DNA of 64,000 nucleotides from Solibacillus sp040274725 (GCA_040274725.1 JBEMAQ010000001.1:310001-374000); one strand, 5' to 3'; shown: positions 32,194-40,123, numbered from the stretch's first letter. Notes: generated by a model not told the origin, from the sequence alone. Numbers and translations: made by a program.

Positions 32194-32706
32194 TTACTTT
32201 GTCTTTCGTGGTGATGCTTCCTTGGCTTGAACTAAGGCATTCAACTTTTTTAAATACGCATTTTCCATTTCTAACTGCTGAATACGTGCTTGAAGTGCTT
32301 CTGTAGAGCCTTCTGCTAGTATCTTTTTAGGTTGTTTAGTCGATTCTTTTTTCATGGATAGACGCCCCTTTTTCTTTGGCTGAAGGGCATCCTCTCCTAA
32401 AGTTTCGAATTGTTTTTGCCAATTTCGTATCGACGTACTAGCTGCAATATTGAAAATCGCTGCCGTTTCGTGTAAGGACGTACCGTGTTCAGTCATGTAG
32501 TTAAGTACGTCTAGTTTAAACGCTTTTGTGTAATTTGTATATCGTCTGACGAACGCTTCTACACCATTCTTTTGATATTGGTTCGTCAACGTGAGTAAAT
32601 AACGATGTGAAATACCAAAATCCGCAGCGACTGTTCTGGAGCTTTCCTTGCCATTTAGATAGCGTTCAACCGCTGCTAATTTATCTTCTGTGCTCATTTT
32701 CCCCAT
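32194..32706 (-). CDS. IS3-family transposase OrfA (helix-turn-helix part)
   Basis: About 170 residues. Two helix-turn-helix units are seen: KLAAVERYLNGKESSRTVAADFGISHRYLLTL and FKLDVLNYMTEHGTSLHETAAIFNIAASTSIRNWQKQF. A C-terminal leucine-zipper-like stretch, EALQARIQQLEMENAYLKKLNAL, serves oligomerisation. The ATG at 32706 is the best start, with AAGGAGGTG about 12 bases upstream. The A-rich run near its end (CGAAAGACAAAG) is the likely frameshift zone into OrfB. Confidence 0.85.
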   Translation of the reverse strand: MGKMSTEDKLAAVERYLNGKESSRTVAADFGISHRYLLTLTNQYQKNGVEAFVRRYTNYTKAFKLDVLNYMTEHGTSLHETAAIFNIAASTSIRNWQKQFETLGEDALQPKKKGRLSMKKESTKQPKKILAEGSTEALQARIQQLEMENAYLKKLNALVQAKEASPRKTK

Positions 32707-32759
32707 AGAAAAATCGCACCTCCTTGTTAGTGTGTGTCTAACAAATGGGGTGCAGTTCA

Positions 32760-32779
32760 ACTTTCATTTGGGAACGTTT
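32760..32779. repeat. Box-A element 8, right part
   Basis: ACTTTCATTTGGGAACGTTT, the right box of the element split by the IS3 insertion; ACT at 32760-32762 is the target duplication. Confidence 0.7.
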
Positions 32780-32807
32780 TTAAGTATGGTGTTGTATATA
32801 GGTTTAT

Positions 32808-32891
32808 TTAGACTATGCGTATAATTCCAATCGTAAATAATACAATCGCAATTAATGCCCACATAAGAGCTTGCTTATTTTTATTTTTCAT
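32808..32891 (-). CDS. 27-residue single-helix membrane peptide
   Basis: A very short gene: MKNKNKQALMWALIAIVLFTIGIIRIV. It has four positive residues at the N-terminus, then a single membrane helix of about 18 residues. GGAGGT lies seven bases before the ATG, an excellent ribosome binding site that supports real translation. It occupies the space between the right box at 32767 and the box-A half at 32958, as a cassette gene would. Function unknown; a toxin-like or regulatory membrane peptide is possible but only a guess. Confidence 0.6.
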   Translation of the reverse strand: MKNKNKQALMWALIAIVLFTIGIIRIV

Positions 32892-32952
32892 AATCGATAC
32901 CTCCAACGTTTATAGATTAATATTTCTAGAAGAGGTCAGTAGATTCCTTTAA

Positions 32953-32975
32953 TAGTTCCCAAAGCGGATTGAATT
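32953..32975. repeat. Box-A element 9, left box only
   Basis: AGTTCCCAAAGCGGATTGAA with CCCAAA at 32958-32963. No right box follows, so the element is broken, next to a transposase relic. Confidence 0.45.
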
Positions 32976-33003
32976 AAAGGGCAACTCATCATCTATGTCT
33001 TTT

Positions 33004-33347
33004 TTATTGAATCACTATAGGGTTTGATAAATGTATGTGAGGCCCATTAAATTTAATTTTTATTCTCTCAATTAATGCCTCTTTTTCTAGTTCTTTCAAC
33101 CATGAACTTATTGTTCTTGTATCTCTTTCCGACATATTATGAAAATAAAAAAGAGCAGCCGTTTCATATGTGGATGTACCGTGTTCAGCCATGTAATTAA
33201 GTACGTCTAGTTTAAATTGCTTCGTGTAATTTGTATATGGTTTTACAAAGGCCTCTACACCATTATGTTCATATTGTTTCACCCAAGTTAATAAGTAGCG
33301 ATGTGAAATGCCTATTTCAGCCGCTACGGTTCTCGAACTTTCTTTTC
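33004..33347 (-). pseudogene. Relic of IS3 OrfA fused to an unrelated helix-turn-helix fragment
   Basis: Reading on the minus strand from about 33347, SRTVAAEIGISHRYLLTWVKQYEHNGVEAFVKPYTNYTKQFKLDVLNYMAEHGTS matches OrfA at 32194 over about 60 residues. It then switches at ALFYFHNMSERDTRTISSWLKELEKEALIERIKIKF to a sequence typical of a replication-initiator or marR-like winged helix. The 5' start is lost. It is a recombination scar, not a functional transposase. Confidence 0.7.
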
Positions 33348-33527
33348 AATTTGCATATCTATCCAATAGGGACGTACGAAATAAATGATGCCAAAAGACA
33401 CTAAAAATAAAAGAGCCAACCCCTGAATCCTCTTTCTCGATTTTCCTTTAAAAATAAAAGAAATGAATAAAATAAAAACTAAAATTCCACTGGCTATCAT
33501 TAATTGAATAAGTTCTATTGGATGCAA
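33324..33527 (-). CDS. Small membrane protein with a chimeric C-terminus
   Basis: A 67-residue protein with two hydrophobic segments (LIQLMIASGILVFILFISFIF; IQGLALLFLVSFGIIYFV) separated by the basic GKSRKR. The last residues, EKKVREP, and the stop are encoded by transposase-relic DNA (the overlap 33324-33347), so the original C-terminus has probably been replaced. Start ATG at 33527 follows AGGGAGG. Unknown function. Confidence 0.5.
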   Translation of the reverse strand: MHPIELIQLMIASGILVFILFISFIFKGKSRKRIQGLALLFLVSFGIIYFVRPYWIDMQIEKKVREP

Positions 33528-33579
33528 GGAATACCTCCCTTTTTTTAATCAGTTATTTTGTTAATTAAAGTATAACCTT

Positions 33580-33608
33580 CCCAAACCCTCGTTTGATAAC
33601 TTTATTTG
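33580..33608. repeat. Box-A element 10, minimal and degenerate
   Basis: CCCAAA (33580-33585), loop CCCTCG, TTTGATAACTTTATTTG. It resembles the minimal element at 24219 with substitutions in the right box and is the last copy seen, marking the end of the array. Confidence 0.5.
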
Positions 33609-33756
33609 CTTAACGTTGTAAATCCGCATTTTTATGACGATCCCCCTAAATAAAGTTATATTCATTGTCGATTTTTTCTTTATTTATAATTATATTCCAA
33701 ATTAATTTTACAAAAGGAACAAATGTTTGTATTATAGTTATAAGGAGGCGGTAGAT

Positions 33757-34155
33757 ATGGAGTTAAATGTAGTAGATAGCATTAAGACAAATAATTTTGA
33801 AGACCCTAATATGGCAATCGTTATAGGAGAGCTTTGGCAACGTGCAACAGCAATGTTACAGGGCTATGAAGGTACGGTATATGGTGTGTATGATACATAT
33901 ATGTCTAACTATAAAGGTGATTATCGATTGTCAGTTGCAGTAGAATCTTCTAGCAGTGGCGAAACTATTAGAATACAAGATGAACAACAATATCGTGTAT
34001 TCTCTGTAGATAAAGAAATCGAGCAAGGTGTATATAAAATGTGGCAAACAATATGGGGGCTTGAAGAAGCCGGAGAATTGCAGCGTGCTTATACAGTAGA
34101 TTTTGAAAAATATACACTAACAGGTGACATTGAAATTTATATTGCTTTAAAATAA
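33757..34155 (+). CDS. GyrI-like / AraC effector-binding-domain protein
   Basis: A 132-residue single-domain protein of the GyrI-like small-molecule-binding fold (SOUL/AraC_E_bind). The middle part, ATAMLQGYEGTVYGVYDTYMSNYKGDYRLSVAVES, and the end, DFEKYTLTGDIEIYIALK with its conserved E-x-Y, fit that fold. Such stand-alone domains bind cationic amphipathic compounds or antibiotics. The ATG at 33757 is preferred over 33727 because GGAGG lies eight bases before it. It is on the opposite strand to the array, outside its last element. Confidence 0.7.
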   Translation: MELNVVDSIKTNNFEDPNMAIVIGELWQRATAMLQGYEGTVYGVYDTYMSNYKGDYRLSVAVESSSSGETIRIQDEQQYRVFSVDKEIEQGVYKMWQTIWGLEEAGELQRAYTVDFEKYTLTGDIEIYIALK

Positions 34156-34251
34156 TAATTTGTAGCAACACTATCAGGAAATGATCAAACACTTTTATAA
34201 AGTTCTCATACTTAGCTAAAACGAAAAATGCCATTTTGATTTATCTTTTTT

Positions 34252-34650
34252 TCAAAATGGCGTTTTTGCATTTGATGCTAAAATTGCAACATACGGTGCA
34301 TACCAATCACTCGCCTTCACATCCGTAAACGGTTTTTCCTTGCCCGCTACTAGCTGCAAATCAAATACATTGACAAAAACTTTCGCCAGCTGCGCACGTA
34401 TCGGCAGTCCATCTGGGTGGAAATTGCCGTTTGCCTCATCAATAGTCCCTGCCATGTACAGCGTTTGAATGGCATCATAATAAGGATTTTGCATGCTTAC
34501 ATCACTAAAAGTCGCAGCCCCGCGCGCCGGCACGAGCTCTACATCTATCCGACTAAATATCGCCGCGACATGCTTTCTTGTAATTTGTGCACCTGGCTTA
34601 AAGCTACCGTCGTTTGCAAACCCGCTAATGACTCCCGCCTCATACAGCAA
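34252..34650 (-). pseudogene. Fragment of an SLH-domain surface protein
   Basis: About 132 residues with parts of three SLH repeats: VISGFANDGSFKPGAQITRKHVAAIF, then FSDV...AGTIDEANGNFHPDGLPIRAQLAKVF, then FTDVKASDWYAPYVAIL. There is no signal peptide, and the first repeat lacks its opening. In the reading frame a stop precedes the TTG by one codon (TGA-TTA-TTG). It is the remnant of a larger S-layer-type protein cut at both ends, not closely similar to the one at 25324. Confidence 0.7.
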
Positions 34651-34659
34651 TAATCATTC

Positions 34660-35388
34660 CTTTCCTCACGCTATCACCTTTTCCTCTTATGTAATTTTAT
34701 TTAACTTTTTCTACGTTTTTTTATTATACGGGAAATTACAATAGCTAGATTTTAACGTACAAAAATTTAGCAGCCATTTAATGCCTACGTGAAAATTGAA
34801 ATGCAAAAAAGGTGATTTTCCGAAATCGATATACAACTTATCAGATAATAAGTGCCAGCATGTAATTTACTGCGCTTATATGTTATTATGGCTTTCATCA
34901 TCAAAGATTCTTAGTGAGTACAGCACACAAAACAATACATTTTCACTACAAAAAGAACATTACTTTTATGCATAAAACACACTTTTTTTGATAAAAAAGA
35001 GCCGTTTTATTGAAAAAATCCCAAAAACAAAGCTTTGCATACTTTTAGAATGAATTTAGCTAAAATCAGCACTTTTCATTGCAAAAACACGCTTTTTTCT
35101 CATTATTTTCATTTCCTTTTTCTAGTAAAAAAGAAATGATTACTTGTATATTTTTGTTCTTCGTAGGCTCAAAGTGAGGGAAAAATGAGAATTATAATGG
35201 TTGGAACTTATTTATGAATATGTTGTATGTCAATATTGCTAAATAGCGGTTTTTTATAACGAACCAATAGCTCCAATAGAAAAACCGCCTCAAAAATAAA
35301 ATGTGGCGTTTTCATCGGTTAGAAGTGAAACTTATCGTATTTCTTCTGTAAATCCTATTAAAAACTTATACCTTATTATCCATCAAAA
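34660..35388. other. AT-rich non-coding stretch
   Basis: About 730 bases with very low GC, many A/T runs and no open frame with a supported start. I see no RNA gene or repeat with confidence. Confidence 0.4.
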
Positions 35389-35426
35389 GAGCGACTAACT
35401 CGTCCTTCACAACGAGTTAGTCGCTC
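35389..35426. terminator. Long perfect hairpin, probable terminator
   Basis: GAGCGACTAACTCGT (35389-35403) with its exact complement (35412-35426), loop of eight. A is repeated on the left, so the minus strand continues TTTTGATGG. No convincing gene lies directly upstream on the minus strand before the dehydrogenase at 35711, about 285 bases away. Confidence 0.5.
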
Positions 35427-35710
35427 TATCACTTCTTCTATAGATTGTACTGAAAAATATATACTGAACTTATAATGAGGAAATTACCTAGAAATAATTC
35501 GTATATTTTCAATGAGGGCTGATTTCCTTCTCTGGCGTAGCGCTCGTAGCATTTGCCCATTCCCGGCACCAGCCGGAAACATTGGATTTTCCGCGCACGC
35601 TCTTTCGCCAAGGAAAAGCTCACCCTGCACTCTAATCAACGAACTAAAAGTAAGGTATGGCTTTTAGTTTGCGTGTTTCCTTATTTCTTTTGGTGAAATG
35701 CTAGGAGTTC

Positions 35711-36664
35711 TTATCTTTCTAAGTTCGCTACTAAACGTCCTGTTACTTCGTGACGTTCTAAACGTGCTAAACCTTCTGGGATTTCATCAAACGTAATCTC
35801 AGAAATAACGGGATCTAAGTGACCTTCAGCCATTAGCTCATATACTGCGGCTACGTCTTCTATTGTTCCACCTACAGAGCCCTTTAATTGCACGGATTTT
35901 AAAATTAAATTTGTTGTATTAATCGTTGTTTCTAATTTGCCCATTCCTACTAAAACAACTGTCCCTCCAACTGCTACTGCATCAATAGCATCTGCTGTCG
36001 TTGTGCCAAAACCTGCATAGTCTACAATTAATGCTGGTGCAACTGCGGCTAAATCTGCTACGTTTTCAAATACACCTGCACAACCAATTTCTTTAGCTAA
36101 TTCGCGAGCGGCTGGGTTTGTATCAACGGCGTACACTTCACAGCCCTTAACGATGGCGGCACGTGTTGCCATTTGACCTAAGCCGCCAACACCGATAACC
36201 CCAACCTTCATGCCCGCTTTTGCGCCACCTTTATTGAACATCGCATGGTATGAAGTCATCCCAGCATCTGTACCTGCCGCAGCTTGTGCATAGGTTACAC
36301 CTTTAGGCATTTTTACTAAATCACATGCTGGTACAAGAACTTTGTTTGCATAACCCCCATCACGGCCATTACCAGGACCTAAACCATCCTTACCCACTGG
36401 GCAAACCCCTACTTGATCGCCTACCTGATAATCCGTTACACCTTCGCCTACCTCTGAAATCACACCTGCAATCTCGTGTCCAAGAACGATTGGTACCTTT
36501 GCTAAAATGTTTAACCAGCCTGGATCACGTAATGTTGCTACGTCTGAGTGACATAAGCCTGATGCTTTTACATCAATAATGACTGTCCCTGGAATTGCTT
36601 TTGGATCTTGCTTTTCAACAAGCTCTAACGGCTCATTTGTGTTATTAAATTGCCAACCTTTCAT
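35711..36664 (-). CDS. Zinc-dependent alcohol dehydrogenase, MDR family
   Basis: A 317-residue medium-chain dehydrogenase. Catalytic zinc ligands lie in GLCHSD (about residue 38) and GHEIAG (about 63). The NAD(P)-binding Rossmann loop GVIGVGGLGQMA lies near 155, followed by an acid (AVDTNP) that favours NAD over NADP. The structural-zinc lobe with its four cysteines, normally after VGVCPV, is missing and replaced by a short GKDGLGPGNGRDGGYA loop, so the enzyme is shorter than the usual 340-350 residues. The substrate is not evident. A decayed TetR gene and an operator-like palindrome lie just upstream. Confidence 0.85.
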   Translation of the reverse strand: MKGWQFNNTNEPLELVEKQDPKAIPGTVIIDVKASGLCHSDVATLRDPGWLNILAKVPIVLGHEIAGVISEVGEGVTDYQVGDQVGVCPVGKDGLGPGNGRDGGYANKVLVPACDLVKMPKGVTYAQAAAGTDAGMTSYHAMFNKGGAKAGMKVGVIGVGGLGQMATRAAIVKGCEVYAVDTNPAARELAKEIGCAGVFENVADLAAVAPALIVDYAGFGTTTADAIDAVAVGGTVVLVGMGKLETTINTTNLILKSVQLKGSVGGTIEDVAAVYELMAEGHLDPVISEITFDEIPEGLARLERHEVTGRLVANLER

Positions 36665-36740
36665 GCCAAAACGCCACCTTTTTCCGTATTTTCTCTTTCA
36701 TTAAAATATACTTCCCATTTATAAACAATCGATAAGAAAA

Positions 36741-36775
36741 GTTTTTGAACATATGTTATAATTCCGTTCAAAAAC
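36741..36775. promoter_or_regulatory. Perfect inverted repeat around a -10 box, TetR-operator-like
   Basis: GTTTTTGAAC (36741-36750) and GTTCAAAAAC (36766-36775) are perfect 10-bp arms, with TATAAT at 36757-36762 between them. It lies between the dehydrogenase gene and the TetR relic, where a TetR repressor would bind. Confidence 0.5.
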
Positions 36776-37271
36776 TAAGAGGTCGTACGAAAAAAATTTA
36801 AACAAACCTTCACTCAATGCCTGTTTCATCAAGCTTTTGAAGACATAAAAATAAAAGCTATTAATGTGAAAGCGTAGTGTAAACGTGGTACCTTTTACAT
36901 TCATTTTGGTTCGAAACAAGCTATCCTATATGAAATTACCGAGGAGACGCTCAAGGAAATGAAGAGACAAATTCGACAGCCCTCTAAACAGCTTTCACAG
37001 ATTAATTTCAACCAGTTTCCTAAGCAAGATACCTCTCTTTTTAACTAGCTTTATGAAAATGCCATGCTTTTTTAGGCATTACTAAAAGAAGGTGCGCCTT
37101 TCGATATTCATCACTTTAGGGCAGGTACAATCAAGAAGATTTTTGTGAAGGAATACGACTTTCAGCTAGGCCATCCACTTACAGATATTACACCGTATTA
37201 TGCGTGGGATTGAAATAGGTTATACGGAACTCGCTGAACAAATAGCCGACCAAGCCATTAAATTAAATTAA
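36776..37271 (+). pseudogene. Decayed TetR-family regulator
   Basis: Translated pieces are clearly TetR: RGTFYIHFGSKQAILYEITEETLKEMKRQ (the end of the helix-turn-helix and helix 4), then KEGAPFDIHHF. Stops interrupt it repeatedly (for example TAG immediately before CKRGTFY, and TAG after ENAMLF), and frames shift. The expected ligand-binding domain is only partly legible. It is the probable former repressor of the divergent dehydrogenase. Confidence 0.75.
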
Positions 37272-37275
37272 TACA

Positions 37276-37374
37276 AAAGAATGTCCACAATGTGCAGAAA
37301 CAGTAAAGGCGAAAGCCAAATTTTGTCGTTATTGTAACTATAGCTTTGAATCTGTAATTGATATGCATAATTAA
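37276..37374 (+). pseudogene. Zinc-ribbon fragment
   Basis: In frame from 37276: KECPQCAETVKAKAKFCRYC followed by NYSFESVIDMHN and a stop. Two CxxC pairs 14 residues apart form a textbook zinc ribbon, commonly found as a C-terminal tail of other proteins. Here it has no upstream partner and is probably a leftover. Confidence 0.5.
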
Positions 37375-37420
37375 GAGGCTTAAAAAATAGTTCTATACTA
37401 AATGTTGGAGTAGTAAAAAA

Positions 37421-37444
37421 ACTCTTCACGTAATCGCAAAGAGT
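37421..37444 (-). terminator. Terminator after the chemoreceptor gene
   Basis: ACTCTT (37421-37426) pairs with AAGAGT (37439-37444); in the minus direction it is followed by TTTTTTTAC. It lies nine bases past the 37453 stop. Confidence 0.7.
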
Positions 37445-37452
37445 GTCTCACC

Positions 37453-38973
37453 CTATTCCACCACAAACCGCTCCACTGTAGACTTAAGCGTGCGCATATT
37501 TTTTGAAATCGTGCGCACTTCATCGTGCATCGCGGTCGTCGCATTTTTCTGCTCGGCGACCTGCACCGCGATTTGTGCAATATGAATCGCATTGTCCTCG
37601 GAAATAACGCTCAGTTCAAGCGAGCTTTCTGTCACTTCCTTTGCATGCAGGGCAATGCGCTCTAAAACTGCGGATACTTCCTCAATTTGTGGGCCAATTT
37701 GTTCAATTTCCTGTGTGATTGTATCGAATTTCGTGGCGGTTTGTTCTGTAATCGTCAACCCTTCCTCTACGGTATGTACAGTATCTGCCATGACGATGGT
37801 CGCTTCCTTCGCCTCCTGCTGAATCGACTCCACAATCGTGTGAATCGTCTTCGCAAAGCCAATCGACTGCTCTGCTAGCTTCTTCACCTCTCCTGCCACA
37901 ACCGCAAAGCCGCGCCCGTGCTCGCCTGCCCGTGCTGCTTCAATCGCGGCGTTCAGTGCGAGTAAATTTGTTTGCGAGGCGACTGCTTCAATCATATCGA
38001 CAACTTTTGTAATGTCAGTGGCGCGTTGATTGAGTAGTGCCATTGCTACATTTGCCTGATGAATCGATACATCAATTTTTTGCATGTGGGCATAGTTTGT
38101 TGTCATGCTTGATTTTCCTTCCACTGCTAGTAAAGTCGCATCCCGGACATGCGCCTCCGTTTCCTCCATACGCGTTGTAATTTGCGTAATCCCGTCCGAT
38201 ACCTCTTCAATGGAGGCGGCGTTTTCATGCAGCTGCGCGGCAGATTTTTTCGCAGAAAAGGACATCGCCTGCGCATCTTGTGCAATGCCAACTGCAACTT
38301 TTGATAGCTTGGCCGAATTATCCTCAAGCGACTGATTGGCTACCGTCACCTCACCTGTACTACGACGCACCGTTTTTAATAATTCCTTTAAATCTGTCAT
38401 CATCAAATTATAATAATTCGTCGTCTCCCCAAGCTCGTCCTGCCCGCTATAGGTCGCCAAATGCGTCAAATCGCCTTGCTGTGCGAGTTTAAATAGCTTC
38501 CGCAGCTCCTTTGTCGGTTTACGAATTGAGATGGCTGCGGTTAGACTAAAATACAGCACAACAACGATCATTAAGCAGGACACACCGAGCATCATTTTAT
38601 AGCCAAAGGCAACATCTGCCTCGTGATTTGTCAATTGTGCCTCCGCGCGCTCTAAAACATAATGTTTCATTTCTGCGAGCTGCACTGCTTCAACAGGACC
38701 TACCGCAAGCTGCTTGTAATAATGCTCCATCTTGCCATCAAATGTAAAGCCCTTTAAGGCGGCTAAATCGGCAGCTGTCACTTGTCCCTGCCCTTCAATT
38801 GTCGCAATCGTACTAATAGCTAACAGCTTTTCCTCATACATTTTCGCCGTTTGCCATTCCATTTTCCGCATATAATCCATACTAAAAACCGTCAAAATGA
38901 CATTTGACAGAATACAAACAAACAATAACACTATGAGTCGATCCTTGACCTTTATAAATCGCGCAAATCGCAA
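37453..38973 (-). CDS. Methyl-accepting chemotaxis protein
   Basis: A 506-residue transmembrane chemoreceptor. Membrane helix 1 lies at about 12-30, an extracytoplasmic stretch of about 90 residues follows, and helix 2 at about 121-145. A HAMP domain (RKLFKLAQQGDLTHLATYSGQDELGETTNYYN) and a cytoplasmic signalling domain come next. The hairpin tip AVASQTNLLALNAAIEAARAGEHGRGFAVVAGEVKKLAEQS is fully conserved, so it should couple to CheA/CheW. The small sensor region suggests a four-helix-bundle type; ligand unknown. No chemotaxis genes accompany it. Confidence 0.93.
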   Translation of the reverse strand: MRFARFIKVKDRLIVLLFVCILSNVILTVFSMDYMRKMEWQTAKMYEEKLLAISTIATIEGQGQVTAADLAALKGFTFDGKMEHYYKQLAVGPVEAVQLAEMKHYVLERAEAQLTNHEADVAFGYKMMLGVSCLMIVVVLYFSLTAAISIRKPTKELRKLFKLAQQGDLTHLATYSGQDELGETTNYYNLMMTDLKELLKTVRRSTGEVTVANQSLEDNSAKLSKVAVGIAQDAQAMSFSAKKSAAQLHENAASIEEVSDGITQITTRMEETEAHVRDATLLAVEGKSSMTTNYAHMQKIDVSIHQANVAMALLNQRATDITKVVDMIEAVASQTNLLALNAAIEAARAGEHGRGFAVVAGEVKKLAEQSIGFAKTIHTIVESIQQEAKEATIVMADTVHTVEEGLTITEQTATKFDTITQEIEQIGPQIEEVSAVLERIALHAKEVTESSLELSVISEDNAIHIAQIAVQVAEQKNATTAMHDEVRTISKNMRTLKSTVERFVVE

Positions 38974-39082
38974 CGTCTGTTACCCCTATTCTTGTTAGCT
39001 TTTTGTTCAGCATACAAAAATACTGTAAAATTCATACAGGGAAATTGTTAACAGCACGTAAAATTTAGAAGCAATTATTGCT

Positions 39083-40120
39083 CTAAAGCACCCAGTCTAT
39101 TGAAAACTTATAAACGGTTTCCTTCTTATATAATTGACCTTTCCTTAAAATAGCGGACGGCAGCTGTTTGTATTTCACACTATTTGGAACGTGCTGCACT
39201 TCTAAACAGACACCTAAAAAATCGCGCGCCGCTGCCTCTTTGAAATGATAGCCCTTCCCGATTTTATTTCCTGTATAGACGACTAAAGCCTGCTCATCTG
39301 TTGAAATCGTTAGCTTCCTGCCACTTTGTTCATCTGCAAGCTCAATCACAGCATCCGCTAATAAAAACGGGTGGTCTAGTCCACCATCCGCAAGCTTGAT
39401 TTGTTCGTGATCGTGACCAATAACATGCGCTAATTTTTTCCTTTTCGAGAAATCAAACAATGTCCCTTCGACCTGTTCTAGCGTCCCTAAAGGCAGACCA
39501 TACTCATTAATATACAGCATATCTTTACTTGAAAATTGTAACGTATGCTGTTCAATCGTCCGTTTTAAATTGCCACTTAAATTAAAATAACTATGATTCG
39601 TGCAGCTAAGTAATGTATCCGCGTCACTGATACCCTCATACGTCACAATAAGCTCCTGTTCATTCGTTAATGTGTACGTAATGGACATTTGCAAATTCCC
39701 TGGGAAATACTGTGTGGGCAATAACAGACGATAGGTGACGGCTTGACCGTGTGCCGTTTCCCCTACTTCATATGACCAGAGTCGCTGATGAAACCCGTCA
39801 GCCCCGCCGTGTAATAAATGTGCGCCTTCATTTGGCTTCGCCTGAGAGAAAAAACCGTCCACTTCTATGACGGCATCCTCAAGCCTCCCTGCGAAACGCC
39901 CAATTGCCGCACCGTAAAAATGCGGGTGCTGCACATATTTTTCTACCGTATCAAAAGCGCACACGACATTTTCCATTACGCCGTGTGCATCAGGGGTAGT
40001 AATCCCTGTAATCGTGCAGCCAAACGGACAGCTACTGACAGACATCCCGTTATCATTTGTCAGTGTTATCTCCTCAACAGGCTGTCCATCGATCACACCA
40101 AATGGTCGAATTGTTATCAT
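39083..40120 (-). CDS. galM: Aldose 1-epimerase (galactose mutarotase)
   Basis: A 345-residue beta-sandwich mutarotase. It has YGAAIGRFAGRLEDA near residue 70 with the ring-binding Arg, the catalytic His in LLSCTNHSYFNLSG near 175, and the catalytic Glu in GVCLEVQHVPNS near 310. It interconverts alpha and beta anomers of an aldose, here most likely xylose, as the last gene of the xylose operon. Only three bases separate it from the Gfo/Idh gene upstream, so it is cotranscribed. Confidence 0.88.
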   Translation of the reverse strand: MITIRPFGVIDGQPVEEITLTNDNGMSVSSCPFGCTITGITTPDAHGVMENVVCAFDTVEKYVQHPHFYGAAIGRFAGRLEDAVIEVDGFFSQAKPNEGAHLLHGGADGFHQRLWSYEVGETAHGQAVTYRLLLPTQYFPGNLQMSITYTLTNEQELIVTYEGISDADTLLSCTNHSYFNLSGNLKRTIEQHTLQFSSKDMLYINEYGLPLGTLEQVEGTLFDFSKRKKLAHVIGHDHEQIKLADGGLDHPFLLADAVIELADEQSGRKLTISTDEQALVVYTGNKIGKGYHFKEAAARDFLGVCLEVQHVPNSVKYKQLPSAILRKGQLYKKETVYKFSIDWVL

Positions 40121-40123
40121 GTA

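Larger units (their letters stand above)
31315..32759 (-). mobile_element. IS3-family insertion sequence (1445 bp)
   Basis: The element starts TGAAGTGACCCCTAAAAG and ends GGGGTGCAGTTCA, imperfect terminal inverted repeats (TGAASTG..CCCC). It is flanked by a 3-bp direct duplication, ACT (31312-31314 and 32760-32762). It encodes OrfA and OrfB in two frames as usual for IS3. The duplication is intact, so the copy looks recent and complete. It splits a box-A palindromic repeat. Confidence 0.9.

Noticed and set aside
23724..33608. Canonical integron attC sites
   Set aside because: The boxes do not fit RYYYAAC/GTTRRRY, and no integron integrase gene is in the window; kept only as an analogy.
33757..34155. 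Full AraC-type regulator
   Set aside because: Only the effector-binding-like domain is present; no helix-turn-helix is encoded upstream.
35438..35623. 61-residue open frame
   Set aside because: No convincing ribosome binding site and no recognisable family; recorded as a GC-rich patch instead of a gene.
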